Shown here: one piece after another, positions 19,870 through 29,197 of the stretch
How positions within the stretch are numbered: position 1 is the first letter of the stretch
Layout: each line of letters opens with the position of its first letter
NCBI RefSeq assembly: GCF_001686925.1
Contig: NZ_LVEN01000035.1
Span: 310,001 to 374,000 of the forward strand
Origin: Flavobacterium piscis
GTDB taxonomy: Bacteria; Bacteroidota; Bacteroidia; Flavobacteriales; Flavobacteriaceae
Direction: 5' to 3'
Length of the DNA stretch: 64,000 nt
Program-made: the position numbers and the translations under genes
Notes under the pieces: model-generated
Told to the model about the DNA's origin: nothing
Databases searched by the model: none
What the model saw: the letters and a program-made list of their open reading frames with translations, nothing else

Positions 19870-20172
19870 AGCTTAAATTATTTTTTATTTTTAATTATCT
19901 GGCGTAATATTTTAACACATAGAAACATAGATTTCTTTATCTTTAAAAAAGGCGTTTCACTTATTTAAATGCACATAGCTGGATTTCTATTCTAAATTTT
20001 ATCTGCTAATCTGCTAAATCTGCGGGAAAAATTTTTAGCTCGCAGATTGAGCCGATTGAGCCGATTTTACTTGTTTAGATTCACAAAGCTTAGTCTATAT
20101 ATTAGAAACTAGTTTCTTTTATTATACTTTTTTCAAGTCTAAAAAAACCTATGTTTCTATGTGTTTAAAAAT
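19870..20172. repeat. Intergenic spacer bounded by 17-bp inverted repeats
   Basis: No gene. AACACATAGAAACATAG at 19914-19930 is repeated perfectly inverted as CTATGTTTCTATGTGTT at 20149-20165. Between them lie degenerate words typical of flavobacterial spacers (for example ctgctaaatctgcgg and cgcagattgagccgattgag). It may be a miniature repeat element inserted between two PUL genes. Confidence 0.5.
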
Positions 20173-21582
20173 TTATTTCTTATCAAAATACTGCGTCAAT
20201 TCATACGCATTATCATTGATGATTTTCATCTCTTTTAGTAAAGGCGTATACGGTTCAAATGCGCTGTTTACAATACCTTTATTTGAATCTCTGTTCGAAT
20301 AATCAGTCGTTAAATCTTCGGGATCATTATCCATATATTTGAACCAATGCCATCCCACCGAATATTTATTTTTCAGTAATTCCAACGTGAAATTCTGATA
20401 GAAAAGTCCTCTCTCTTTCTGCGTTCGAACGAGCCATCCGGCGCCGGTATTGTTAGGCAATCCAGAATCTTCTCCTTTGGTATACCATTCTGTAATCAAA
20501 AACGGTTTTCCTGACCATTCGCCCCAATTGTTCATTAAATCCTGACTCGGTTCCCATTTCCTGTAATGGTTGATCGAAACAATATCCATGTATTTTCCGG
20601 CCACTTTAAAAATCTCCGGATTTGTTAATTCCTGTTCTTTATCCTGATTAAAACGACATCCTAAATAAAGATGATTGGGATCTGCTTTTTTAAGCGCCGC
20701 TGTTACCTTTTTCATATAAGTTTCAAAATAAAAAGCAGTAAATGCCATTCTATCTTCGTGATTTACATCTGATATCGAAGCATTAAAGCCTTTTCTTTGA
20801 GCCAGCCATTCTTTTGCGGCGAGATAACCTTGTTCATCTTTGGCCAATAAAGTTAAATGTTTATCTAATGCGTCGTTATACCACGGCAGTTCATTATCAG
20901 TAAAATAACCCATCAAATACTTATCATTTTTGTACTGAGAAAGGTCTTTGAATGCTTTTTCGATATACGCATCAAATTCTTTGTCAAAAACCATAACCAA
21001 ATCAAAACGGTAATTTTGCCAGTTGGCTTCTTTGTATTTTCCACCGTATTTTTTAATATGATCAGAATGATACATTCCCATTGGAGAAACAATAACCGTG
21101 TAAACCAGCGGATTTTCTCCTTTTCGAACTAAGTCTACATTCGACCACGCGCCTACTCCGTTAAATCCGTTATCGCGAAGTAATTTTGATTCTTGTTTGA
21201 GCCAATTTTCAGGACTTCCAAACTTTTTATCAAATGCTTTTTGTTGATTTACAGAACGGCCCGCATTAAAAACAGCAACTCCTTTATAAATAAACGGATA
21301 ACCTTCGGGGTCGATAATCCACCATCTGTTGTCTATTTTTTGAGTTCTAAAAAATCCTGTAGCTTCTTTTTGCCATACTTTTGATCCTCCATAAATAGAA
21401 ATTGGTTCTTGTTTTTTAGTTTTAAATCCGGGTAGTTTGTCAACCGTTATGGCTTCATACGATATCCATTTGGGATCTAAAGCGTTTTGTCGGGCTTCGA
21501 CTTTTTGATATTTAATACTATTCTGCGCCTGCAAAGAAATCAGGTTTATTAAACAGAATATGAGATAAAGGAAATGCTTCAT
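20173..21582 (-). CDS. Agarase-like clan GH-A glycoside hydrolase
   Basis: Exported 469-aa protein, signal peptide ending near 19 (LQAQ). A single TIM-barrel-type catalytic domain. Putative acid/base Glu in MGYFTDNELPWYND (TDNE, the Asn-Glu of clan GH-A) and nucleophile Glu in FLITEWYTKG are visible, with SINHYRKW between them. GYFTDNELPW and WSGKPFLITEWY resemble the beta-agarase-related (GH50/GH86-like) group, but the neighbours (GH10, GH2) do not suggest agar, so a related beta-glycanase or exo-acting activity on the PUL substrate is plausible. Family number is uncertain. Confidence 0.7.
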   Translation of the reverse strand: MKHFLYLIFCLINLISLQAQNSIKYQKVEARQNALDPKWISYEAITVDKLPGFKTKKQEPISIYGGSKVWQKEATGFFRTQKIDNRWWIIDPEGYPFIYKGVAVFNAGRSVNQQKAFDKKFGSPENWLKQESKLLRDNGFNGVGAWSNVDLVRKGENPLVYTVIVSPMGMYHSDHIKKYGGKYKEANWQNYRFDLVMVFDKEFDAYIEKAFKDLSQYKNDKYLMGYFTDNELPWYNDALDKHLTLLAKDEQGYLAAKEWLAQRKGFNASISDVNHEDRMAFTAFYFETYMKKVTAALKKADPNHLYLGCRFNQDKEQELTNPEIFKVAGKYMDIVSINHYRKWEPSQDLMNNWGEWSGKPFLITEWYTKGEDSGLPNNTGAGWLVRTQKERGLFYQNFTLELLKNKYSVGWHWFKYMDNDPEDLTTDYSNRDSNKGIVNSAFEPYTPLLKEMKIINDNAYELTQYFDKK

Positions 21583-21602
21583 TACATTAGTTTTTATTTT
21601 TT

Positions 21603-21722
21603 TAAGAGGTGTTTTTTAGTATTCAGTCACAGTATTCAGTTCTCAGTCGCAGTCGCAGTTTTCAGTTTAATACTACTGAGAACTGAGACTGAAAACTGAG
21701 ACTGAAAACTGAGACTGAGACT
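21603..21722. repeat. 13-bp tandem repeat and inverted repeat (ACTGAGACTGAA type)
   Basis: Three copies of a 13-bp unit (AACTGAGACTGAA, with last base varied in copy 3) at 21681-21719, preceded by reverse-complement-like CAGTTCTCAGT and repeated CAGTCGCAGT words. An 11-bp perfect stem CAGTTCTCAGT (21637-21647) / ACTGAGAACTG (21675-21685) forms a hairpin that may attenuate transcription between the PKD lipoprotein gene and the agarase-like gene. Confidence 0.7.
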
Positions 21723-21747
21723 AATTTTATTCTATGTTTTTAAAAAA

Positions 21748-22647
21748 TTATTTCGATAAATAGATATGATCAACATCAAAAATGTAATTGTTCATCGCTC
21801 TTACATCTTCCGGATCAACGCTTCGCAAAACCAAAATATCTTTAATTTTGGTTAAATCTAATGCTGCGTTTTGTTTTTTGTATTCTGCAATTGGGATCTT
21901 AACCATATTCCAGCTTCCGTCTCTTTTTAGTCCGTATAAATTGCTTGTGGCATCAAATTCTACATAACCTGTATTCGAGGCATCTTTCATTCTAAATCTG
22001 ATTTTTCCAGTACTAGTCGTTCTTACCGCCATATTGATATAAGTGTAAGAAGTGATATCCGTGAAATTTACAAACGACAGAATTGCCATTGCCCATTTTG
22101 CTTCGGCTGCAGGTGGTGTTGCCGGAAGAGAAAAATTTCTGTAAGCACCTTCATAACCATCAGTAGCCACTTCTTTAAGTACAAACTGATTACTTGAAAC
22201 CCAATTTAAAACAGGTGCCGTTTTGGTAAAATCAGTATTATCAGAGTAAATTTTAAGCGCATCAGCCGGGATAACAATTGGCGGAGTTGCAGGAGCTTCG
22301 ACTTCTACAGTAAAGGTTTTCTTTTGTATCGTATTATCCACAAAAGTAATTTCGAGAGTTGTTGTAAAAGTTCCGCCTTTAGTATATTTTACCTCAACAT
22401 TTGGTTCGATTGAAGATCCCGGAGCCCCGCCCTGAAAAGTCCATTTTACAGCACGAACTTTTGTTGACGCATCGGTATAAGTAACTGTTTCTCCTGCTTT
22501 AACAGAAGTGTTAGTTGAAGTTGCTTCTAATTTCCCCTGATTATAAAGATAGACTTCACGTACATCATCATCGCAGGAAAGCAAACCTATCGAAAGCACT
22601 AGAAACAAGTATTTTAATTTGGCTATATTATTTAGTTTTATGTTCAT
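21748..22647 (-). CDS. PKD-domain lipoprotein, putative surface glycan-binding protein of the PUL
   Basis: 299-aa lipoprotein, lipobox GLLSC with Cys25 followed by DDD, an acidic sequence compatible with surface export in Bacteroidota. A PKD/Ig-like domain spans about 40-115 (typical VKWTFQGGAPGSS and YTKGGTFTTTLEI strands), followed by a Pro-rich linker and a C-terminal beta-sandwich (about 130-299) resembling a carbohydrate-binding module. It occupies a position typical of SusE/SusF-like or SGBP proteins, downstream of susCD and the xylanase. No catalytic motif seen. Confidence 0.72.
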   Translation of the reverse strand: MNIKLNNIAKLKYLFLVLSIGLLSCDDDVREVYLYNQGKLEATSTNTSVKAGETVTYTDASTKVRAVKWTFQGGAPGSSIEPNVEVKYTKGGTFTTTLEITFVDNTIQKKTFTVEVEAPATPPIVIPADALKIYSDNTDFTKTAPVLNWVSSNQFVLKEVATDGYEGAYRNFSLPATPPAAEAKWAMAILSFVNFTDITSYTYINMAVRTTSTGKIRFRMKDASNTGYVEFDATSNLYGLKRDGSWNMVKIPIAEYKKQNAALDLTKIKDILVLRSVDPEDVRAMNNYIFDVDHIYLSK

Positions 22648-22914
22648 GATTTCTTTTTTTGATTATTTTTTTTTAAAAGAAAATAGACGAAAGAGTAAAG
22701 AATAAAGAGTTCGCATTTTATCTTTTTCTTGTTCGTTTCTAAATAGAATAAAGAATAAAGAATAAAGAGAATAGATCTCTCAGCAAATTTTGATTCTTGT
22801 TTTTTAAGAGAATAGAATAAATAATATAGAGAAAGTATTCCTCATCTAATCTTGCTTCTTGTCTCTTGCTTCTATTTTCTATTTTCTATTCTCTATATTC
22901 TTTATTCTAAAACT
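22648..22914. repeat. Low-complexity spacer rich in GAATAAA repeats
   Basis: No gene. The left part holds repeated (A)GAATAAAGAATAAAGA words (around 22680-22850) and the right part the inverse (TTCTATTTTCTATTCTCTATATTCTTTATTCT, broken here by base changes), allowing long imperfect pairing. Probably replication-slippage-derived spacer. Confidence 0.55.
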
Positions 22915-24009
22915 CTATTTTAACCCGTCTAAAAATCCCTGATAGGCCTGTTTTTTATTATAATCGGCATCCAAAAGCAAAGGATATTCTTTAGGATGCC
23001 AAAAACTTGTCAGCCAGGTATATTTATCGGTTACACCCCAGGTTGAGATCGCAAATTTTTGATTTTGAGGCAGTTCTTCATACATAGTGGTAATGTATTT
23101 ATAGGTTTCAGATTGTTTTTGCTGTTCAACATCATTAAACACATATGAATCTGATTTTCCGGTATTTACTTTAATATCCAATTCTGAAATATGAATTAGT
23201 AATCCTGTTGAAGCCAGATCTGTAAAACCGGTTTTCATGGTTTGTCGGTTGGTATCGGTCGCATAATGAAACTGATCTCCCAGCCCGTCAATTGGCACTC
23301 CGTTGGCTTTAAATCTTGCTACCATTTTTTTGATAGCCGCTCTTTTTCCACCGTCAATAACAACGCTGTAATCATTGTAAAATAATTTAGCATCCGGATC
23401 TGCTGCTTTTGCGTATCTGAAACATCTTCCGTAAAATCCAATTGGGTCTTTAAAAAGCGAATTGATAACCGTTTCATTTCTTAAAGCTCCTCCATCTGCA
23501 AAAACCTCATTTACAACATCCCAACTTTTTACTTTTCCTTTATAATGTCCTACAACATCTGTAATATAAATTTTGACTTTGGCTTCGAATGCAATTGAAT
23601 CGTATTTGGCATTTTTAAACCATTCCGGAAACGAATCGTACCAAACCAATGTATGTCCGTGAACTTCCAGACTATTGTCTTTGGCAAAATTTACCAGATA
23701 ATCTCCCGCTGTATAATTGTATGCTGCCGAAGAAGTCCAGATACTTGCCATTTTCATTTCGTATTCGGCTGTAATTTGGCTGTAATGTTTTAAGACTGCA
23801 TTTTTAAAATTGGCTTCGTTTTGCAAATCTTTCATTTTTACTGCAGCGCCAATTTTAAACTTTGCTTTTTCTTTTAAAGTCAATGTTGGAGTTGGATTTA
23901 CCGGAGCTCCATTATCATCAACATTAATGAAAACTGTTTTTTCGTCATTGCTGCAAGAAGCAAACAACAAAGCGGTTAACAGACCTAAAATATATTGTTT
24001 CTTTATCAT
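22915..24009 (-). CDS. GH10 endo-1,4-beta-xylanase-like lipoprotein
   Basis: Exported lipoprotein of 364 aa (lipobox ASC, Cys19) with an Asp/Pro linker, then one GH10 TIM barrel (about 45-364). Catalytic acid/base Glu168 lies in WDVVNEVF and nucleophile Glu276 in HISELDIKV, both in the family context; GLGDQFHY and WGVTDKYTWL near the C-terminus are also GH10 hallmarks. One oddity: the usual HTLVWH motif reads HTLVWY (near 119-124), replacing a normally conserved His. It should cleave beta-1,4-xylan backbone at the cell surface and is the main clue to the PUL substrate. Confidence 0.9.
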   Translation of the reverse strand: MIKKQYILGLLTALLFASCSNDEKTVFINVDDNGAPVNPTPTLTLKEKAKFKIGAAVKMKDLQNEANFKNAVLKHYSQITAEYEMKMASIWTSSAAYNYTAGDYLVNFAKDNSLEVHGHTLVWYDSFPEWFKNAKYDSIAFEAKVKIYITDVVGHYKGKVKSWDVVNEVFADGGALRNETVINSLFKDPIGFYGRCFRYAKAADPDAKLFYNDYSVVIDGGKRAAIKKMVARFKANGVPIDGLGDQFHYATDTNRQTMKTGFTDLASTGLLIHISELDIKVNTGKSDSYVFNDVEQQKQSETYKYITTMYEELPQNQKFAISTWGVTDKYTWLTSFWHPKEYPLLLDADYNKKQAYQGFLDGLK

Positions 24010-24091
24010 CGTGTTATTTTTTATTTGATTTGGAAATCAAAACCAAATTCAATTTCCAGCTCGATTGTTACTAACAAAAACTTGATTCTAA

Positions 24092-25684
24092 TTAATTATA
24101 TCCCACATTAAATCCTGCCGGTTTTCCCATTAAATCAATCTGAGTTTGCGGTATAGGCATATTGACCATTACTGGTGTCATCTTCAAAGGCACTTCTCCC
24201 GCACTCGTTCCGGATGGACTTGAACGGAAATATAGATTTTGTCTTTCTACTAAAAGTCCTAATCGTTTTAGCAAGAACCATCTGTTGTTTTCGAAAGCCA
24301 ATTCTCTGGCTGATTCATCCAAATAATTATTTAATGTCCAGGTTGTCAAATCAAAAGTGGTTACCGTACTTTCCGGATTTCCGGTATAACCTCTTCTTCT
24401 CACTTTATTCAAATAAGCCAGTGCTTTTGTGTCATTACCCAGATTATGATATGCTTCAGATGCCAGTAAATAAGTTTCGGCTAATCTGTAATACATATAA
24501 TCTTTGTAACTGTTGGATGTCATAGGCAGTTTTTCTGTATCGTGGTATTTTTTCAAACTCCAGTGCCAGGCTCTGTAATTTCCGTTTGGAGCCGCAATTG
24601 CCGGATTGGTAATCGGCTGGCCAAATTTCGGGTTACCCGGAACATTGATTTTATAATCCTGATAATTATCTGAGTAATAATAGGTTTTAAACCTCAAATC
24701 GTTGGCCTGATCGTAAAGTGATTTCAAATAATTGTTAGGATAAAACCATCCTAAAGACTGACCTCCATAAGCCACATCCTGAATCATTTCGCTTGCATTT
24801 AATTCATAAGGCCTATGTGTAAAAACGCTTCCCAGCCAAAAACCTCCTCCGCCTGCCAAATCATCACTCGGACCTAATAGAAAATCTCTTTGATAAGTAA
24901 AAAGTGATTCTTTATGGTTGGCATTTTGTCCCCAAACCTCAGCCAATGGCACTAAACCGTGCGTTCCGTCATTGATAATTGCATCAAATTGTGCTGCTGC
25001 TTCTGTCCAGTCTTGCTGCCATAAAGCGCTTTTACCGCGTATGTGTCTTGCAACACCTTGTCCGTAACGCCCTGCATCTACCTTAAAAGGAAGATTTGCA
25101 ATGGCATAATCAAGATCGCTGTCTATTAATTTGTAAACATCGGCATCGCTGGCTACTTTATATTCTGCTACATCATTAATATTTTCCGGTGTTGTTGGAA
25201 TGGTATCAATTAAGATTCCGCCATACATTTGTTTTAAATCCAAATACAATTCGCCTCTTATAACACGTGCTTGTGCCACAAGTCTTTTCTTCGCATTTTG
25301 ATCCATATTAATAGATCTTGCCGAAGTTATAATGGCAGAACATCTGTCGATAATTTTATATCCCTGAATCCATTTTGATCCTGTAAAAGATTGCGGATTA
25401 TGTCCTGTTCCATAAGGCGTATTCCAGGTTCTGTGCAATCCTAAATCTGTTGCGACCATAAAAAACACATTGGCCCACAAATCACTATTATCTCCCGATG
25501 GAGAATTATAATACCTCATTTGGTTGTAAAGTGCATTTACTCCAACTTCTAAACCGGCTGGAGAAGTGTAGATATAATCTACAGAAATCTGATCTTTTAC
25601 GTTTTCTTCCAGAAATTCTTCGCACGAAGTCAATCCTAAAGAAAGTCCGAATATCAAAACAAATAGAAAATTTATATTTTTCAT
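24092..25684 (-). CDS. susD: SusD/RagB-family surface glycan-binding lipoprotein
   Basis: 530-aa outer-membrane lipoprotein (LTSC, Cys21) that would form the lid of the SusC channel. Family features: N-terminal helical TPR-like region with SPAGLEVGVNALYNQMR, conserved RLVAQARVIRGELYLDLKQMYGG, the C-terminal RLAETYLLASEAYHNLGN and ARELAFENNRWFLLKRLG, and the MTPVMVNMPIPQTQIDLMG end seen in most SusD proteins. Located 40 nt downstream of susC. The symbol denotes the family, not starch specificity. Confidence 0.93.
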   Translation of the reverse strand: MKNINFLFVLIFGLSLGLTSCEEFLEENVKDQISVDYIYTSPAGLEVGVNALYNQMRYYNSPSGDNSDLWANVFFMVATDLGLHRTWNTPYGTGHNPQSFTGSKWIQGYKIIDRCSAIITSARSINMDQNAKKRLVAQARVIRGELYLDLKQMYGGILIDTIPTTPENINDVAEYKVASDADVYKLIDSDLDYAIANLPFKVDAGRYGQGVARHIRGKSALWQQDWTEAAAQFDAIINDGTHGLVPLAEVWGQNANHKESLFTYQRDFLLGPSDDLAGGGGFWLGSVFTHRPYELNASEMIQDVAYGGQSLGWFYPNNYLKSLYDQANDLRFKTYYYSDNYQDYKINVPGNPKFGQPITNPAIAAPNGNYRAWHWSLKKYHDTEKLPMTSNSYKDYMYYRLAETYLLASEAYHNLGNDTKALAYLNKVRRRGYTGNPESTVTTFDLTTWTLNNYLDESARELAFENNRWFLLKRLGLLVERQNLYFRSSPSGTSAGEVPLKMTPVMVNMPIPQTQIDLMGKPAGFNVGYN

Positions 25685-25724
25685 GATCTTGTTATTTTTA
25701 TTTTATTGATGTCTTAATGTGCTG

Positions 25725-28700
25725 TTAGAAACCTACTTGTAAGCCTATAACACAAGTAACAGGTTCCGGATAATCGTTTATATCTTTTTCAGGACTGTAC
25801 GACTGATAATCTGTAATGGTAATTAAATTACTTCCTGTTACATACAATCTCATATTAGTTAGGCCTAATGATTTAAGTGTATTTTCAGGAAACTTAAATC
25901 CAAGTGATACATTTTGTAAACGCACATATGAAGCATCCTGCAATCCTAAAGTGTTGATATACGGCGGATCATTTCCGTCTCTTGGTCTTGGCCAGTTTCC
26001 TCCGGGATTTTCCGGTGTCCAGTAATCTTGTTTTACTCCGTTTTTAACGCCTCTTAAAGAACCTCCTTTTACATAATCGTATAAAAATAAATTATCTCTG
26101 GTAACGCCCTGAACGGTATAAATATCTGCCGAGAAATCGAAACGTTTGTATTCTAAACTTACTGAAAAAGTTCCGAACCAATCCGGCATTTTTGAAGTGA
26201 TTACCCTGTCCTGATCCGGATTTGGATTTGCACCGTTTGAAGGATCTGCATCATATAATTTTATATCTCCCGGATATAAAGTTGTTCCTGTAACAAGCGG
26301 AATATTTTCTCCCTGCTGATAAATTCCAACGGCTTTATAACGGTAATACACATCAATTGGTTTCCCAATGAACCATAAATTTCCAACAGAATCATCTTCT
26401 TTTCCGTCTCCGTTGGCATCTTTACCATAAATGCTTACAATGCTGTTTTTGTTTTTGGTGAAAGTTGCGCCAAGATTCAGTCTGAAATCTTGTTTTTTGA
26501 TTACATCTCCATTCAAAGTAATCTCTAAACCTTTGTTATTTACTTTACCAAGATTGGATAATTTGGTAGTATATCCTGTATTTGCATTTAGCGTTTCATA
26601 GATTAATAAGTCTGATGTATCTGTATTATACACCTCAACTGTTCCCGTTAACCTGTTTTTGAATAACCCAAAATCAGCGGCAAGGTTTAACTGTGTTGAC
26701 GTTTCCCAACGCAAATCCGGATTAGACAATTGTGAACCCGGAACATAACCGGATACTTTTATTCCGTTGATGATATAATCTCTCTGATCTGCCACTGCCA
26801 TACTTTGGTACGGATCTTTGGGCTGATTTCCTACTTTACCATAACTGGCTCTTAATTTTAAATTGCTCAAAACAGGAACGTGCTCTTTTATGAAACTTTC
26901 GTTCGAAACATTCCAGGCAGCATTTACAGCAGGAAAAAATCCCCATTTATTGTTTTTACCAAATACTGATGATCCATCGGCTCTGCCCGAAACTGTAAAA
27001 TAATATCTGTTATCGAAATCATATTCTAATTTTCCTGCAAATGAAATTAGCGATCTTTCATTTCCGCCAATTTCAGGTGTATTCAAAAAAGCACTTTCTA
27101 AACCGTAAATTCCCAAAATATCACTCGGAATTCTGCTTGCGGAATTTTTAAAATCATTGTATTCTGATGATGTTATTTCGTAAACTCCTGTTGCATTAAA
27201 ATGGTTTTTCTCGGCCAGTTTAAAGTTGTAATTCAAAATATTACTAAACTGATATTCTACATTGTCTTTGAAAAGAATACTGCCGCTACCTTGTCCTGAA
27301 TTTGCGATTCCTGAAAGTGATCTCGAAGAATTAAAATTCATTGCTTTGTAATTCCACGATCTTCGGCTGGCATTCAATTTGTAGGTAAAACCTTTTAAAA
27401 TATTGATATCCAAAAACACATTCATAATGTCGTTTCTGTTTAGCTCATTTGTATTGGTTTCATAAATATCAATAAGCGGATTTGGTGTTTCCTGAATTCC
27501 ACCCGGAAGATGACGGAACGAACCATCATCATTGTAAATTTTACCCAGCGGTGATGTATTAATGGCATTATTTAGAATGTTCCCCACATTTGGACGATTT
27601 GACTCCGAAAACTGAAGCGAAAGATTCATTCCCACTTTAAGCCAGTCGCTAATTCTTTGGTCAACATTAATTCTCATGGCTACTTTTTCGAAGTCGGTAT
27701 TGGGTACAACTCCAGAAGTATTGATGTAATTCAAACTTGTAAAAATGCTTGTTTTATCTGTTCCCGATGAAACACTCAAACTATGGTTGTTGGTAACGCC
27801 GGTTCTTAAAGCGTATTTCTCCCAATCGATATATTTTCCTGATTGAACTGATTCTAGCTCAAGCGGAGAAAAAACCTGATTATCCGGTCTGTAAACACCA
27901 TTATTGCTTGTTCGATAGGCTTCTCTTTTTAATTGGGCAAACTCTTCGCCGCTGTAGATATCAAAATTTCGGTTGATGGTCTGTACTCCCGAGAAACCAT
28001 TATAGGCAATTTTTGCCTTTCCGGTTTTTCCTCTTTTCGTTGTAATCAAAATCACACCATTTGATGCTCTTGCTCCGTAAATAGACTGTGCGGCGGCATC
28101 TTTTAAAATTTCTAAAGAAGCAATATCATTGGCATTAATATCATTGATACTCCCTATAACTATACCATCTGCAATTACAATTGGTTCGTTACTTCCGTTG
28201 ATTGATTTTTTTCCTCTAATTTGAATTGAAGACGAACTTCCCGGTCCGCCATCGGCCAATGAAACCTGAACTCCCGCTGCTTTACCTCTCAGCATTTCTG
28301 CCACATCAGAAGTCGCTACTTTTGTCATGTCACCGGGTTTTACCGATGCAACAGAACTAATTACGTCACTTTTCTTTTTTGTTCCGTATCCTACAACTAT
28401 AATTTCATCCAGCGCTTGGGAGCTTGCTTTCATGACTACTTTTAGATTCTTTTTATTTTCGGTTGGAACCGAAACTTCATCCATTCCTATAAATGAAAAC
28501 ACCAATATGCTGTTGGCCGGAACATTGATACTGAAGTTACCATCAAAATCGGTCTGAACTCCTTTTGATGTTCCTTTAGAAAGTACATTTACTCCCGGTA
28601 AAGGCAGGCCTTGATTATCGACTACTTTTCCGGTGATTGAAGTTTCCTGTGCATTCGTTGTGGTAGCGAGCATACACACAAAAAGCAGTAAAATTAGTTT

Positions 28701-28751
28701 TAGATAATTTCCTTCAAGAAAAAACATCTTTTCATGTTTGTTTTTTTTCAT
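25725..28751 (-). CDS. susC: SusC/RagA-family TonB-dependent glycan transporter
   Basis: 1008-aa outer-membrane transporter importing oligosaccharides with its SusD lid. N-terminal signal peptide (about 10-35, TTTNAQ) follows a charged extension; then the carboxypeptidase-regulatory-like domain (ITGKVVDNQGLPLPGVNV), the TonB box-like DEIIVVGYGTKKKSDV (near 115), plug domain with RGKAAGVQV and LKDAAAQSIYGARASNGVILITTKRGK (SusC/RagA signature), and a 22-strand-type barrel. First structural gene of the PUL; a 446-bp regulatory gap separates it from the HTCS gene on the same strand. Confidence 0.94.
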   Translation of the reverse strand: MKKNKHEKMFFLEGNYLKLILLLFVCMLATTTNAQETSITGKVVDNQGLPLPGVNVLSKGTSKGVQTDFDGNFSINVPANSILVFSFIGMDEVSVPTENKKNLKVVMKASSQALDEIIVVGYGTKKKSDVISSVASVKPGDMTKVATSDVAEMLRGKAAGVQVSLADGGPGSSSSIQIRGKKSINGSNEPIVIADGIVIGSINDINANDIASLEILKDAAAQSIYGARASNGVILITTKRGKTGKAKIAYNGFSGVQTINRNFDIYSGEEFAQLKREAYRTSNNGVYRPDNQVFSPLELESVQSGKYIDWEKYALRTGVTNNHSLSVSSGTDKTSIFTSLNYINTSGVVPNTDFEKVAMRINVDQRISDWLKVGMNLSLQFSESNRPNVGNILNNAINTSPLGKIYNDDGSFRHLPGGIQETPNPLIDIYETNTNELNRNDIMNVFLDINILKGFTYKLNASRRSWNYKAMNFNSSRSLSGIANSGQGSGSILFKDNVEYQFSNILNYNFKLAEKNHFNATGVYEITSSEYNDFKNSASRIPSDILGIYGLESAFLNTPEIGGNERSLISFAGKLEYDFDNRYYFTVSGRADGSSVFGKNNKWGFFPAVNAAWNVSNESFIKEHVPVLSNLKLRASYGKVGNQPKDPYQSMAVADQRDYIINGIKVSGYVPGSQLSNPDLRWETSTQLNLAADFGLFKNRLTGTVEVYNTDTSDLLIYETLNANTGYTTKLSNLGKVNNKGLEITLNGDVIKKQDFRLNLGATFTKNKNSIVSIYGKDANGDGKEDDSVGNLWFIGKPIDVYYRYKAVGIYQQGENIPLVTGTTLYPGDIKLYDADPSNGANPNPDQDRVITSKMPDWFGTFSVSLEYKRFDFSADIYTVQGVTRDNLFLYDYVKGGSLRGVKNGVKQDYWTPENPGGNWPRPRDGNDPPYINTLGLQDASYVRLQNVSLGFKFPENTLKSLGLTNMRLYVTGSNLITITDYQSYSPEKDINDYPEPVTCVIGLQVGF

Positions 28752-29197
28752 AAGTTATTTTTTGGTTAGTTAGTGTAAAATCAGTCATGATTTCATTACA
28801 AATGTGACCAATAAATGATGGTTTTAGGGGAGGAAGATATTCGTTTTTAGGGGGATTAATGTGTTTATTTACAATTTTAAGCTATAAAAAAACAGTATTC
28901 GTAATAAAAAACTTAAAAAATTGAAGTTCGATTAATTTGATAAAAAAGTTAACCGCAAAGCGCGCAATGAAGTGAAACGCAAAGTCCGCAAAGCTTAAAT
29001 TAAACTTTGCGGACTTTGTATATGATTTATTTTGAGGGTATATTCAAATAAAGCAAACTCAAATTAGACGCGGAATTTACTGATTTGCTTCGCAAAGACG
29101 CGGATTAAACGGATTTAAATTTGTAATAAAAGATCTGTGTCGATCAGCGTTTTCGCGATAGCGAATCTGTATCATCAGCGTTCAATAAACGTTACAT
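28752..29197 (-). promoter_or_regulatory. PUL regulatory spacer upstream of susC, with dispersed hairpin
   Basis: No gene. The susC-proximal half (28752-28880) should hold the HTCS-dependent promoter; a near-match CACATTTG is visible on the minus strand near 28796-28803 (one mismatch to TAnnTTTG). Further away lies a perfect 13-bp inverted repeat AAAGTCCGCAAAG / CTTTGCGGACTTT (28981-29017), second copy of the hairpin family seen at 8855-8895, probably terminating the HTCS transcript. Confidence 0.45.
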
